NCBI RefSeq assembly: GCF_900606115.1
Contig: NZ_UWPJ01000005.1
Span: 471,914-535,913, forward strand
Source of the DNA: Pigmentiphaga humi
GTDB taxonomy: Bacteria > Pseudomonadota > Gammaproteobacteria > Burkholderiales > Burkholderiaceae_B
Direction of reading: 5' to 3'
DNA length: 64,000 bases
Numbering within the stretch: the first letter of the stretch is position 1; each line of letters opens with the position of its first letter. Positions 33,591-42,646 of this stretch are shown one piece after another. The position numbers and the translations under genes are program-made. The notes under the pieces were generated by a model. It had not been told where the DNA came from, did no database searches, and saw only the letters and a list, made by a program, of their open reading frames with translations.

Positions 33591-34391
33591 TCAATGATTG
33601 GGTGAGTAATTGAGCAGGCGCGACAGTTCGTCGGCGGTCGCGCTCACCCGTTCGATCAATTCCGCCACGCGCGACTGTTCGACCCGCGAAGAAGGCAGCG
33701 CGGCGCCCAGCGCGGCCAGCACGCGGCCGGAGTGGTCGCGCACGGGGGCGGCGATGCTGGTAATGCTGGGCTCGTAGAAACCGGCGCCCATGGCGTGGCC
33801 GGCCAGGCGATCCTGCGCCAGCAGCGCGCGAAGTTGCGTCAGCGTGGCCGGGGTGGCCGGAGAATACACGTCGAGTTCTTCCCGCGGGTAGAGCTCGGCG
33901 ATCTCGTCGTCGCGCAGGTCGGACAGCATGACGCGGCCCAATACCGTGGCATGCGCGGGCAGGCGTGCGCCCAGGCTGACCGCGCTGGGGAACAGCGTGG
34001 GCGCCGACACCTTGGCGACATAGACGATGGACTGCGCGTCGCGCACCACCAGGTTGCACGAATAGCCGATTTCGTCGCGCAGCCGCTGCAGCAGCGGCGA
34101 GCCCAGCTCGGTCAGTTCGAGCGAGGCGAGGTACTCGAAACCCAGGCTCAGCACGGCCATGCCCAGGCGATAGCTGCGGCCGCCCTCGGTCTTCTCGATG
34201 AAGCCCAGCGTTTCCAGCGTCGCCAGCAGCCGGAATACGGTCGAGCGCGGCAGGCCCATGCGGCGCGCGAACTCCGGCGCCGAAAGCGTGCGGTCCTGGC
34301 GGCTGAAGTGGCCGAGCAGGCGCAGGCCGCGCTCCAGGCCGGGGACGATGTAGCGCTCGGGGACGTCTTCGCTGAGGGCGGCTTCGTTCAT
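33591..34391 (-). CDS. IclR-family transcriptional regulator
   Basis: A 266-residue IclR protein. The winged helix lies at about 17-80 (LERGLRLLGHFSRQDRTLSAPEFARR, LPRSTVFRLLATLETLGF). The effector-binding domain follows (CNLVVRDAQSIVYVAKV, LPAHATVLGRVMLSDL, GHAMGAGFYEPSITSIAAPVRD). The ATG lies 3 bases after the stop of the alpha/beta hydrolase gene, so it is co-transcribed with it. It probably controls its own cluster, possibly through the palindrome at 36188 before the cupin gene. Confidence 0.92.
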   Translation of the reverse strand: MNEAALSEDVPERYIVPGLERGLRLLGHFSRQDRTLSAPEFARRMGLPRSTVFRLLATLETLGFIEKTEGGRSYRLGMAVLSLGFEYLASLELTELGSPLLQRLRDEIGYSCNLVVRDAQSIVYVAKVSAPTLFPSAVSLGARLPAHATVLGRVMLSDLRDDEIAELYPREELDVYSPATPATLTQLRALLAQDRLAGHAMGAGFYEPSITSIAAPVRDHSGRVLAALGAALPSSRVEQSRVAELIERVSATADELSRLLNYSPNH

Positions 34392-34394
34392 AGG

Positions 34395-35267
34395 TCAGTG
34401 CACAGCAGAAGCGTAGGCGTTTTCGATAATGGCGGCGACGGCCGCGGGGCGCTCGATGGGGCAGGCATGGCCGGCGGCGGCGATGGGCGCATAGGGCGCG
34501 TCGAACATGGCGGCGATGGCGCGGCAATTGGCCGGGATGGTGACGGTGTCTTCATCGCCGGAATGCACTTCGACCGGCATCGCGGCCGGCGCGTAGCGGG
34601 CCATGTCGGCATTGCAGAGCATCTGGACGGCCTGGCGGTAGCCGGCCAGGTTCAGCCGCTCCATGTTCCAGCGCACCCAGGCCAGGGCCTCGGGGGCGCG
34701 TTCGGAAGACAGCATCTTGGCCGGCCGCGTGCGGGCCATGCCGGCGATGCCTTCGGTTTCCAGGATGCGCAGCCGCTCGGCGCGCACCGCTTCCTGGCGC
34801 TCGGCCAGCGCCGGATTGCCGTAGCCGCGGGTAGGGCTCAACAGAATCAGGCGCTGCACGCGCTGCCTGCCCGGGCCGTGGGCATAGGCGGTGGCCATCA
34901 GCGTGCCCAGCGAATGCCCGGCCAGCACGCAGCGCTCTACGCCGAGCGCATCCAGCATCTGGTGCAGGCGCAGCGCATAATCTTCCGCGCCGGGCGACTC
35001 GGGCGCCAGCGGCGCCGATTGCCCGTAGCCGGGAGCGTCCCAGGCGATCACGCGCGTGCGTCCGGCCAAGGCCAGCGCGGCATGCAGCCACGACCCGGCG
35101 CCCGAGCCGATGCCATGCAGCAGCACGATCGCCATGCCGCCCTCGGTCTGCGCACCCGCCTGGCGATAAGACTGCGCGCCATCGGGCGTCTGCACCGACC
35201 GCTCGGCAAAACGTTCAGCCAGCAGGTCCAGCGTGGCCCGCGACGGCTCAGGAGCCAGGATATCCAT
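34395..35267 (-). CDS. Alpha/beta-hydrolase
   Basis: A 290-residue hydrolase. The nucleophile elbow is GHSLGTLM near residue 117, the oxyanion turn is LLHGIGSGAGSW, the acid is probably in HSGDEDTV and the histidine is in AAAGHACPIE. It resembles meta-cleavage-product and 3-oxoadipate enol-lactone hydrolases, so it may cut a C-C or ester bond in a catabolic route. It is the first gene of an operon with IclR and aspartate dehydrogenase. The repeat copies C and D lie upstream. Assignment as NicD is possible but not supported by specific motifs. Confidence 0.82.
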   Translation of the reverse strand: MDILAPEPSRATLDLLAERFAERSVQTPDGAQSYRQAGAQTEGGMAIVLLHGIGSGAGSWLHAALALAGRTRVIAWDAPGYGQSAPLAPESPGAEDYALRLHQMLDALGVERCVLAGHSLGTLMATAYAHGPGRQRVQRLILLSPTRGYGNPALAERQEAVRAERLRILETEGIAGMARTRPAKMLSSERAPEALAWVRWNMERLNLAGYRQAVQMLCNADMARYAPAAMPVEVHSGDEDTVTIPANCRAIAAMFDAPYAPIAAAGHACPIERPAAVAAIIENAYASAVH

Positions 35268-35282
35268 AAGAAGAAGCCCACC

Positions 35283-35362
35283 CCTACCCGCTTACGCGGG
35301 CCCCCTCAAGGGGGCGGCGCTGGCGGACCGGCAGAGCCGGATCCGCTGCGCCCGGGGTCAAA
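35283..35362 (+). repeat. Intergenic hairpin repeat, copy C
   Basis: Same orientation as copy A: GCTTACGCGGG, a CCCCCTCAAGGGGG stem, then GGCGGACCGGCAGAGCCGGA and CCCGGGGTC. It lies upstream of the alpha/beta hydrolase start, facing copy D, which is 106 bases away. Confidence 0.7.
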
Positions 35363-35468
35363 AAAATCGGTTGAAGGAAATGGCGCCAGCCAACTGCTGG
35401 GCCACCAAACAATTCTCTAACAGCCGGCAACCCGCACCGCCAACCGCCCCACCCTAAACATCCGCATC

Positions 35469-35555
35469 AGACCCAGGAGGCGGTGGATCCGGCTTTGCCG
35501 GTCCACTCGTCTCGCCCCCTTGAGGGGGCGCGCGAAGCGCGTAGGGGGGGGCCAC
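35469..35555 (-). repeat. Intergenic hairpin repeat, copy D
   Basis: Opposite orientation to copy C: GACCCAGGAGG, the core GGATCCGGCTTTGCCGGTCC, a CCCCCTTGAGGGGG stem and GCGCGAAGCGCG. It ends 2 bases before the cupin stop codon, so it sits at the 3' end of the cupin message. The paired C and D copies bracket an otherwise featureless 100-base stretch. Confidence 0.7.
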
Positions 35556-35557
35556 CC

Positions 35558-36094
35558 TTACCGTTTGATCTTGGCGAGGGGGTGCTCGGGCGGGTAAGTG
35601 GGGGTGATGGGCTTCTTGGCGCCCAGCATCACACACATCAGCGCGTCTTCGTCGCCGATGTTGATCTCTTCGCGGTACACGCCCGGAGGCACCGACACCA
35701 GGTCGCGATCGGTCAGGATGGTCTCGAAGCGCTCGCCGTCTTTTTCCAGGACGAGCTTGAGCTTGCCGCGGATCACGAAGAAGATTTCCTCGACGTCGGT
35801 GTGCAGGTGCGGCGGGCCTTCGTTGCCGGCCGGGATCACCATGGTGGAGAAAGTGAAGTGCTCGGACGGCACGGTATTCGCGTCGGTGGCCACGCCGGTG
35901 CCGCCGGTGCCGACGTAGCGCATTTGCGCGCGGCGGTACTTGGGATCGAAGTCGGCCTGGAACTTCAGGGCGTCCCAGTCGTACTTGCGGGTGGCGAAAC
36001 GCGCGACGCGCGAGTTCATCCAGGTGGCGAAATCGGCGCCTTCGGGGCGGTCCCAGCTGCGGGCGATCTGCTGTTGTTCGGACATATCCGTCAT
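35558..36094 (-). CDS. Cupin-domain protein
   Basis: A 178-residue single-cupin protein. The metal motif is GPPHLHTDVEEIFFVIRGKL (near residues 98-117), with second-half residues SVPPGVYREE. The start ATG at 36094 has AGGAG six bases upstream (MTDMSEQQQIARSWD); longer frames to 36184 lack one. It precedes the alpha/beta hydrolase, IclR and aspartate dehydrogenase genes on the same strand, separated by repeats C and D. A palindrome lies 94 bases upstream. Enzymatic role unknown: it could be a dioxygenase or isomerase. Confidence 0.8.
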   Translation of the reverse strand: MTDMSEQQQIARSWDRPEGADFATWMNSRVARFATRKYDWDALKFQADFDPKYRRAQMRYVGTGGTGVATDANTVPSEHFTFSTMVIPAGNEGPPHLHTDVEEIFFVIRGKLKLVLEKDGERFETILTDRDLVSVPPGVYREEINIGDEDALMCVMLGAKKPITPTYPPEHPLAKIKR

Positions 36095-36187
36095 GGTGTA
36101 CTCCTGCATGGGCGGCGAGCGCCGCTGAAAGCGGATGAAGGCGGGCATACCGTGCTCGCCGCGGGGAATGAGCTTGTCGATCACCGG

Positions 36188-36207
36188 ACGTTTTACAAGT
36201 AAAACGT
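36188..36207. promoter_or_regulatory. Palindromic operator upstream of the cupin gene
   Basis: ACGTTTTAC at 36188-36196 and GTAAAACGT at 36199-36207 are perfect 9-base arms with a 2-base AA centre. The dyad lies upstream of the cupin start on the minus strand. Its size and symmetry fit an IclR-type or similar dimer; the IclR at 33591 is the closest candidate. Confidence 0.6.
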
Positions 36208-36453
36208 GGATTTAATGGTGAAACAAGTGCAAATATACTGCTAGTCGGCCGAATCGTCACTAGGGTTATTACCAGGTCCAAACAGTGCGTCGCCCCGGCA
36301 CGATGCGTTAAACAGGTACAATGCAACTGTCCGGTTCCAATCCGGACCCCGCCTCGGCCCATCATGCGCGCCGGCAGGCGCCTCCCTTATACCCACACGT
36401 CAGCCTCGATTGGAGTTGCTCGGTCCGAGCGGCAGGCCGTCGTTGGAGTCGTT
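36208..36453. other. Gap and leader before rhlE, no gene seen
   Basis: Together with the palindrome this fills the 359-base gap between the divergent cupin and rhlE starts. No coding region is supported. A TACAAT at 36317-36322 could be a -10 box for rhlE, which would leave an untranslated leader of about 125 bases, as is common for cold-responsive helicase genes. No good -35 box was found. Confidence 0.35.
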
Positions 36454-37935
<1,482 letters not shown>

Positions 37936-37977
37936 TTCCCGGCGCTTGTCCATGCCCTAGCGCGTGGACGGGCCCGC

Positions 37978-38009
37978 CGATGCGCCGGCCGTTTGTGGCC
38001 GGCGCATCG
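37978..38009. terminator. Hairpin after rhlE
   Basis: CGATGCGCCGGCC and its exact reverse complement form a 13-bp stem around a GTTTGT loop. No T-run follows, so intrinsic termination is uncertain. It separates rhlE from the monooxygenase promoter. Confidence 0.4.
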
Positions 38010-38092
38010 CCCTCGTTCGCTTCCTGCGGCGGGGCTGTTTCCTTCATCGTTATTTCTCTACGCCACCCGAACCGCCGCGCTTCGGCTGCGCA

Positions 38093-38121
38093 TTGACACG
38101 CCCTTGCCCGGCTCGTAAACT
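38093..38121 (+). promoter_or_regulatory. Sigma-70 promoter of the FAD monooxygenase gene
   Basis: A perfect -35 TTGACA (38093-38098), a 17-base spacer and a -10 TAAACT (38116-38121). The operator at 38129 starts 7 bases after the -10 box, that is at or just after the expected transcription start. This placement fits repression by blocking the polymerase. Confidence 0.75.
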
Positions 38122-38128
38122 TTCTAAA

Positions 38129-38155
38129 TGCGAAACTTAGTTTCGCAATGCGAAC
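38129..38155 (+). promoter_or_regulatory. Composite operator, copy 1 (IclR-type)
   Basis: TGCGAAAC, spacer TTA, GTTTCGCA is a perfect dyad (38129-38147), followed after one base by a third half-site TGCGAAC (38149-38155). The same 27 bases, apart from the single spacer base, occur on the minus strand at 45136-45162. Two inverted units plus a third repeat recall the three-repeat sites of PcaU-like IclR regulators. Confidence 0.8.
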
Positions 38156-38189
38156 TATCCCCACGTTCCCCACAGCGAGGCATTCACGC

Positions 38190-39431
38190 ATGAAAGCGCC
38201 GGAAGTACAACCAAGAATCCTGATCGCGGGCGCGGGCATCGGTGGCTTGACCACCGCCCTGGCCTTGAAGAGACTGGGATTCCGCGACATCCAGGTCATC
38301 GAGCAGACCGCGGTGCTCAAGGAAGTCGGCGCCGGCATCCAGCTCGGCCCGAACGCGGTCAAGGTGCTGCACCGGCTGGGGTTGGCCGACACGCTCGCCC
38401 AGGTGGCGGTGGCGCCGCTGGCGACCAAGTCGCGCAATTGGTCCAATGGCCGCACCATCCGCAATTTTCCGCTGGGCCAGGCCTGCGCGGAGCGCTATGG
38501 GGCGCCCTATTACCACGTGCACCGGGCCGACCTGCACACGGCGCTGCTGGACGCCTATGGGCGCGCCGACGTGCGGCTGGGCGCGCGCGTGGCGTCGCAT
38601 GAACAGGACGCCCGCGGCGTGCGCTTGAACCTGGAGACGGGCGAGCAGATCGAGGGCGACGTGCTGGTCGGGGCCGACGGCGTGCACTCGGTGATCCGCG
38701 GCCAGCTGCTCGAAGGCCACGACCCCGGCTTCACCGGGCTGCTGGCCTGGCGCGGTATGGCCGACGCCGCCAAGGCGAGCCATCTGGGCATAGAAAAGAA
38801 CGTCAACGCATGGTGGGGGCCGCATCGCCATTTCGTCAATTACTACGTCTCCGCCGGCAAGCGCATCAACTGGATAGGCATCGTGCCGGCCGGCCAATGG
38901 CGCCTGGAGTCGTGGTCCGCGCGCGGCGACAAGGCCGAGCTGCTCAAGGAATTCGACGGCTGGCATCCCATCGTGCGGGGCTTGATCGAAGCTACCGACG
39001 AGGTCTTCAAATGGGCGCTGTACGACCGCGATCCCTGGCCGGTATGGACCCAGGGCCGCGTGACGCTGCTGGGCGACGCGGCCCATCCCATGGTGCCCTT
39101 CATGTCGCAGGGCGGCGCCCAGAGCATCGAGGACGGCTGCGTGCTGGCGCTGTGTCTGGCCGGGCTGCCGCACGATCCCGCGGCGGCGCTGGCGGCCTAT
39201 CAGGATCTGCGGACCGAGCGCACGGCGCGTGTGCAACTCGGTTCGCGCGAGGCCGGCCGGATGTTCCATCAGACGGATCCGTGGAAGAAGTTCGTTCGCG
39301 ACATGAAGTTCCGCTGGGCGACGCTGACCGACAGCCAGGAGAAATGGCGCCGCGTGGATTGGCTCTACGGCTACGACTGCGAAGCCGAAGTAGAAGCCAA
39401 GCTGGGCAAGGATACGCGGCTGGCGGCCTGA
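38190..39431 (+). CDS. FAD-dependent pyridine/aromatic-acid monooxygenase (NicC/HpaM type)
   Basis: A 413-residue class A flavoprotein hydroxylase. It has the FAD Rossmann motif GAGIGGL (residues 14-20), EVGAGIQLGPNAVKVL, the DG motif VLVGADGVHSVIRG and the FAD-phosphate motif LLGDAAHPMVPFMSQGGAQ. I chose the ATG at 38190 behind GCGAGG. It shares its operator with the NicX/NicF/NicE operon, so its likely role is decarboxylative hydroxylation of 6-hydroxynicotinate (NicC) or 5-hydroxypicolinate (HpaM) to 2,5-dihydroxypyridine. General body sequence also resembles salicylate and 3-hydroxybenzoate hydroxylases, so the substrate rests on context. A perfect terminator follows. Confidence 0.82.
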   Translation: MKAPEVQPRILIAGAGIGGLTTALALKRLGFRDIQVIEQTAVLKEVGAGIQLGPNAVKVLHRLGLADTLAQVAVAPLATKSRNWSNGRTIRNFPLGQACAERYGAPYYHVHRADLHTALLDAYGRADVRLGARVASHEQDARGVRLNLETGEQIEGDVLVGADGVHSVIRGQLLEGHDPGFTGLLAWRGMADAAKASHLGIEKNVNAWWGPHRHFVNYYVSAGKRINWIGIVPAGQWRLESWSARGDKAELLKEFDGWHPIVRGLIEATDEVFKWALYDRDPWPVWTQGRVTLLGDAAHPMVPFMSQGGAQSIEDGCVLALCLAGLPHDPAAALAAYQDLRTERTARVQLGSREAGRMFHQTDPWKKFVRDMKFRWATLTDSQEKWRRVDWLYGYDCEAEVEAKLGKDTRLAA

Positions 39432-39445
39432 GGACCAGACGCCGG

Positions 39446-39484
39446 AAAGCCCTTTGCGGCCCGCGCCGCAAAGGGCTTTTTCTA
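39446..39484. terminator. Bidirectional intrinsic terminator
   Basis: A 15-bp perfect stem (39446-39460 with 39465-39479) around the loop CCGC, with AAA on the left and a TTTTTT run on the right. It lies between the convergent monooxygenase and amidase genes and can end both transcripts. Confidence 0.9.
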
Positions 39485-39489
39485 TCCGT

Positions 39490-40896
39490 TCAGCGCGCGG
39501 CGACGGACGGGCGCGCGGTGAAGCCCAACTGCGCTTCCAGCGCGCAGGCCGCCTGCAGCACCAGCGCGTCATGGCCGCGCGGCGCGGCGATGTGCAGCCC
39601 CAGCGGCAGGCCGGCTTCCGACAAGCCCATGGGCAGGCTGATGGCCGGCTGCTGGGTCAGGTTGAACAGCGAGGTGTACGGCGTCCAGGCGCGGCGGTTG
39701 GGATAGGCTTCGAAAGCCTCGGGATAGCTGCGGTCGGCGGCGAATGCCGGCGCGGCGACCGTGGGGGTAAGCAGCAGGTCGAAGCGCTGGTGGAAGTCCA
39801 GCAGGCGCCGCGCCAGATCCTGGCAGCGCGCCTGCGCCGCCATGTAGGCCTCCAGCGTGACGCCGCGCGCGTCTTCCAGGATCTCCGTCATGCCCGGCGA
39901 CAGCAGCGCGCGCCGCTCGGCCGGCAGATTCTGCAGCGCATAGCGGTAACCGGATTGCAGCAGCACCAGGTAGTCGTCGATGGGATTGGCGATGTCCGGA
40001 TCGGCCTCCTCGACAACGGCGCCCATGCCGGTGAGCAGCTCCGCCACGCGGCGGAAGGCACGCTCGATCTCGGGGTCCACCTGTGGCGCATAGCCCAAGG
40101 TCAGGCTCATGGCGATGCGGCGTCCGGCCATGCCCTGGTCCAGGCCGTCCGTGAAGCCGTCGGGGCGCCATGGCAGGGCCATGGCATCGCGCGCATCGCG
40201 CTGCATGATGACGTCGAGCACGGTGACCGCGTCGCGCACGCCGCGGGCCAGGGGGCCGACGCAGGACAGGCCGCCGGCGACGTTGGGCGGGTACATGGGC
40301 ACCAGCGCGCCGGTGGGCTTGAAGCCGACCACGCCGGTCAGCGCCGCCGGGATGCGCAGCGAGCCGCCGGCATCCGTGCCCAGCGCGAACGGGCAGAAGC
40401 CCGCCGCCACCGACGCGGCGCTGCCGCCCGACGATCCGCCGGCCTGCTTGGAGGTATCCCAGGGGTTGCGGGTGATGCCGGTGAGCGGGCTGATGGTGAC
40501 CGGTCCGGCGCCCAGTTCGGGCATGGTCGTCAGCCCGAGCAGGACCGCGCCGGCTTCCTGGCAGCGCAGCACGGCCGGCGCGGTTTCGGTCATGGGCGTG
40601 TCCGGCATGGCGCGCGAGCCGCGCCGGTGCGGCAGCCCGGCCACCATCAGGTTGTCCTTGGCCACGAAGGGCATGCCGTCCAGCGGGCCCAGCGCTTCGC
40701 CGCGCATCCAGCGCGCCTCGCTGTCGCGGGCGGCCTGGCGCGCGCGTTCGGTATCGCGCACCGTGAAGGCATTGATTTGCGGATCCAGCGCGTCGATGCG
40801 GGCGAGTTGCGCATCCAGCAGCTCGACGGGGGACAGCGCCTTGCGCGCGTACAAGTCCCGCACGCCGGGCAAGGTCAGGAAGGAAGAGTCTGGCAT
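39490..40896 (-). CDS. Amidase, last gene of the 2,5-dihydroxypyridine operon
   Basis: A 468-residue amidase-signature enzyme. The triad is visible: lysine in PFVAKDNL (near 78), cis-serine in QAGGSSGGSAAS (near 153) and nucleophile in GTDAGGSLRIPA (near 177). The ATG at 40896 follows nicX by 40 bases on the same strand. In known nic clusters this position is held by the alpha/beta-hydrolase NicD, which deformylates N-formylmaleamate; no NicD-like gene is in this operon. The amidase is therefore a candidate for that deformylation, or for hydrolysis of an amide precursor such as a pyridine carboxamide. Confidence 0.85.
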   Translation of the reverse strand: MPDSSFLTLPGVRDLYARKALSPVELLDAQLARIDALDPQINAFTVRDTERARQAARDSEARWMRGEALGPLDGMPFVAKDNLMVAGLPHRRGSRAMPDTPMTETAPAVLRCQEAGAVLLGLTTMPELGAGPVTISPLTGITRNPWDTSKQAGGSSGGSAASVAAGFCPFALGTDAGGSLRIPAALTGVVGFKPTGALVPMYPPNVAGGLSCVGPLARGVRDAVTVLDVIMQRDARDAMALPWRPDGFTDGLDQGMAGRRIAMSLTLGYAPQVDPEIERAFRRVAELLTGMGAVVEEADPDIANPIDDYLVLLQSGYRYALQNLPAERRALLSPGMTEILEDARGVTLEAYMAAQARCQDLARRLLDFHQRFDLLLTPTVAAPAFAADRSYPEAFEAYPNRRAWTPYTSLFNLTQQPAISLPMGLSEAGLPLGLHIAAPRGHDALVLQAACALEAQLGFTARPSVAAR

Positions 40897-40936
40897 ACGG
40901 GTTCTCGATGCATGAAGAGGAGAAAAGAAAGCATGC

Positions 40937-41989
40937 TCACTGCGGCGCCGCGCCGGGGACGCGCTGCGCATCGGGGATGACGTCGCCTTCCAGCACCATG
41001 GGCTCGTCGTCGACGTAGAACGAGCACTTGCGCATGGGGATGTCCAGGTGCGCCTTGGTGTGGCGACCGCCGCCCGGACCGGTCGAGAACAGGAAGTTGC
41101 CGTAGAACGCGCGCGCCTCCATGCCTATGGTGGCGGCCTTGTCGTACAGCCCGAGCGAGGTCCACCGCGCCTTGGGCTGCAGGCCCCAGCCCAGGTGGGA
41201 AATGGCGTAGGCGTCGGCATCGTTGAAGCCCTGCAGGTAGGACTCCAGGAATTCGGCGTCCAGGCCGCCCGAGATGCGGACAATGCGCCCGGCCTCGATT
41301 TCCAGCCGGATCGGCGTCTGCACGTAGGTCTTGAAGGGCAGGATGATGTCGCCCGGCGCGAGCACCACCACGCCGGCCGCCGAGTCGTCGTCGGGCAGCC
41401 TGGCCACGAAGCCGCTGGGCCAGTGGTCCCAGCGGCCGGGGGCGTCCACGTAGCCGTATTCGGCCGTGATCGGGTAGCGGCCGATCGAGGCGGTCAGGTC
41501 GGTGCCTGCGGCCGAGCGGACCCGGATCCGGCTGCCGCGGGCATAGGTGTCGCGGGCGGCCAGCACCCGGCTGCGGTCCTGTTCGGTGGGAATGACGCGC
41601 GCCAGGATCTCGGCCGGTTCATAGGCCAGCAGCATGCGCGTGCCCGATTCCAGCACCGCCTTCTGGCCGGGGGTAAACAGCAGGAAAACGGTGTCGATCA
41701 CCAGATCGGCGGCCTTCATCGCCGCCAGCGCCATCGGGTCGTCATCGATGGGCGAGGCGCCGCAGACCACGGTGGGATCGCTGCCGACTTCGCAAGTGTC
41801 CCAGTTCGGCGCGATCTCCAGCCGCACGACCCGCGCGCCGAGCGCCGTGGCGGCGCGCGACGCGGCGTCCACGGTGCGCGGGTCGGAGTTCTGCGAGGTG
41901 AGGATCAGGACGTTCTCGCCGGCCGACAGCCGGGACAGCGTCAGCACCTCGGTCCAGCATCCGGTCAATTGTGTAGGGCTCAGGGGCAT
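40937..41989 (-). CDS. nicX: 2,5-dihydroxypyridine 5,6-dioxygenase
   Basis: A 350-residue ring-cleaving enzyme of the M29-like NicX family that converts 2,5-dihydroxypyridine to N-formylmaleamate using iron(II). Family marks are YGYVDAPGRWDHWPSGF, GDIILPFKTYV, FNDADAYAISHLGWGLQPKA, EARAFYGNFLFSTGP and AHLDIPMRKC. The metal ligands expected from the Pseudomonas enzyme (two histidines and an aspartate) map to His265, His314 and Asp316. Length equals that of the Pseudomonas protein. The ATG overlaps the nicF stop by 10 bases, so both are coupled. Cytosolic. Confidence 0.93.
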   Translation of the reverse strand: MPLSPTQLTGCWTEVLTLSRLSAGENVLILTSQNSDPRTVDAASRAATALGARVVRLEIAPNWDTCEVGSDPTVVCGASPIDDDPMALAAMKAADLVIDTVFLLFTPGQKAVLESGTRMLLAYEPAEILARVIPTEQDRSRVLAARDTYARGSRIRVRSAAGTDLTASIGRYPITAEYGYVDAPGRWDHWPSGFVARLPDDDSAAGVVVLAPGDIILPFKTYVQTPIRLEIEAGRIVRISGGLDAEFLESYLQGFNDADAYAISHLGWGLQPKARWTSLGLYDKAATIGMEARAFYGNFLFSTGPGGGRHTKAHLDIPMRKCSFYVDDEPMVLEGDVIPDAQRVPGAAPQ

Positions 41990-42633
41990 GCGGCCTCCGC
42001 GGGGGTACGTTGGGCCAAAACGGCGAGGGTATCGGCCAGCGATTCGACTTCGCCGTATTTCTGGGCCATGTCGAACAGGCTGGCATCGTGCGGCGCCAGT
42101 GCGCGGTCGCCGACGCAGTCGGCCACGACCACCGGACGGAAGTTGTAGCTCATCGCGTCGACGACGGTGGCGCGCACGCAGCCGCTGGTGGTGGCGCCCG
42201 CCACCAGCACGGTGTCGGCGCCCCGGCGGACCAGCCAGCCGGCGAGGTCGGTCCCGAAAAAGGCCGAAGGCTGGGTCTTGCGCACGATGAAGTCCCCGGG
42301 CAGGACTTCCAGCTCGGGCACGATGTGGCTGTGCGGATTGTCTTCATGCAGCGCGGCGAGCGCGGGGATCTTCATGCAGAACACGCTGTCCGCGCCCGGG
42401 GCGTAGACGATGCGCGTGAACGCGACCGGCAGGCCGGCGTGCCGGGCCGCCGCCAGCAGCGTGGCCGTGGCGGCGACGGCCTGCGGGATATTGCCGCCGC
42501 CCAGCACGGCCGGATCGTTGAAGCCATTGACGAAATCCACGATCACCAGCGCCGGCGCGCGGCCCCACCCGCTGCACGCGCCCAGGCCCTGCTTCTGGTA
42601 GATCTGCCGGGCGTCGCTGCTTGCTCGATGCAT
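41980..42633 (-). CDS. nicF: Maleamate amidohydrolase (isochorismatase family)
   Basis: A 217-residue cysteine hydrolase converting maleamate to maleate and ammonia. The Asp-Lys-Cys triad is visible as Asp33 (ALVIVDFVNGF), Lys119 (FIVRKTQPSAFFGT) and Cys152 (ATTSGCVRATVVDA). I chose the ATG at 42633 with GAGGAGG upstream; the longer frame runs into nicE. It lies between nicE and nicX in one operon, in the order expected for the late steps of pyridine degradation. Length is typical for NicF. Confidence 0.92.
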   Translation of the reverse strand: MHRASSDARQIYQKQGLGACSGWGRAPALVIVDFVNGFNDPAVLGGGNIPQAVAATATLLAAARHAGLPVAFTRIVYAPGADSVFCMKIPALAALHEDNPHSHIVPELEVLPGDFIVRKTQPSAFFGTDLAGWLVRRGADTVLVAGATTSGCVRATVVDAMSYNFRPVVVADCVGDRALAPHDASLFDMAQKYGEVESLADTLAVLAQRTPAEAACP

Positions 42634-42646
42634 GCTGCCTCCTCGC

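Noticed and set aside
34395..35267. Assigning the alpha/beta hydrolase as NicD
   Set aside because: It is 3 kb outside the pyridine regulon, has no shared operator and belongs to an IclR/aspartate dehydrogenase set; only the general fold fits.
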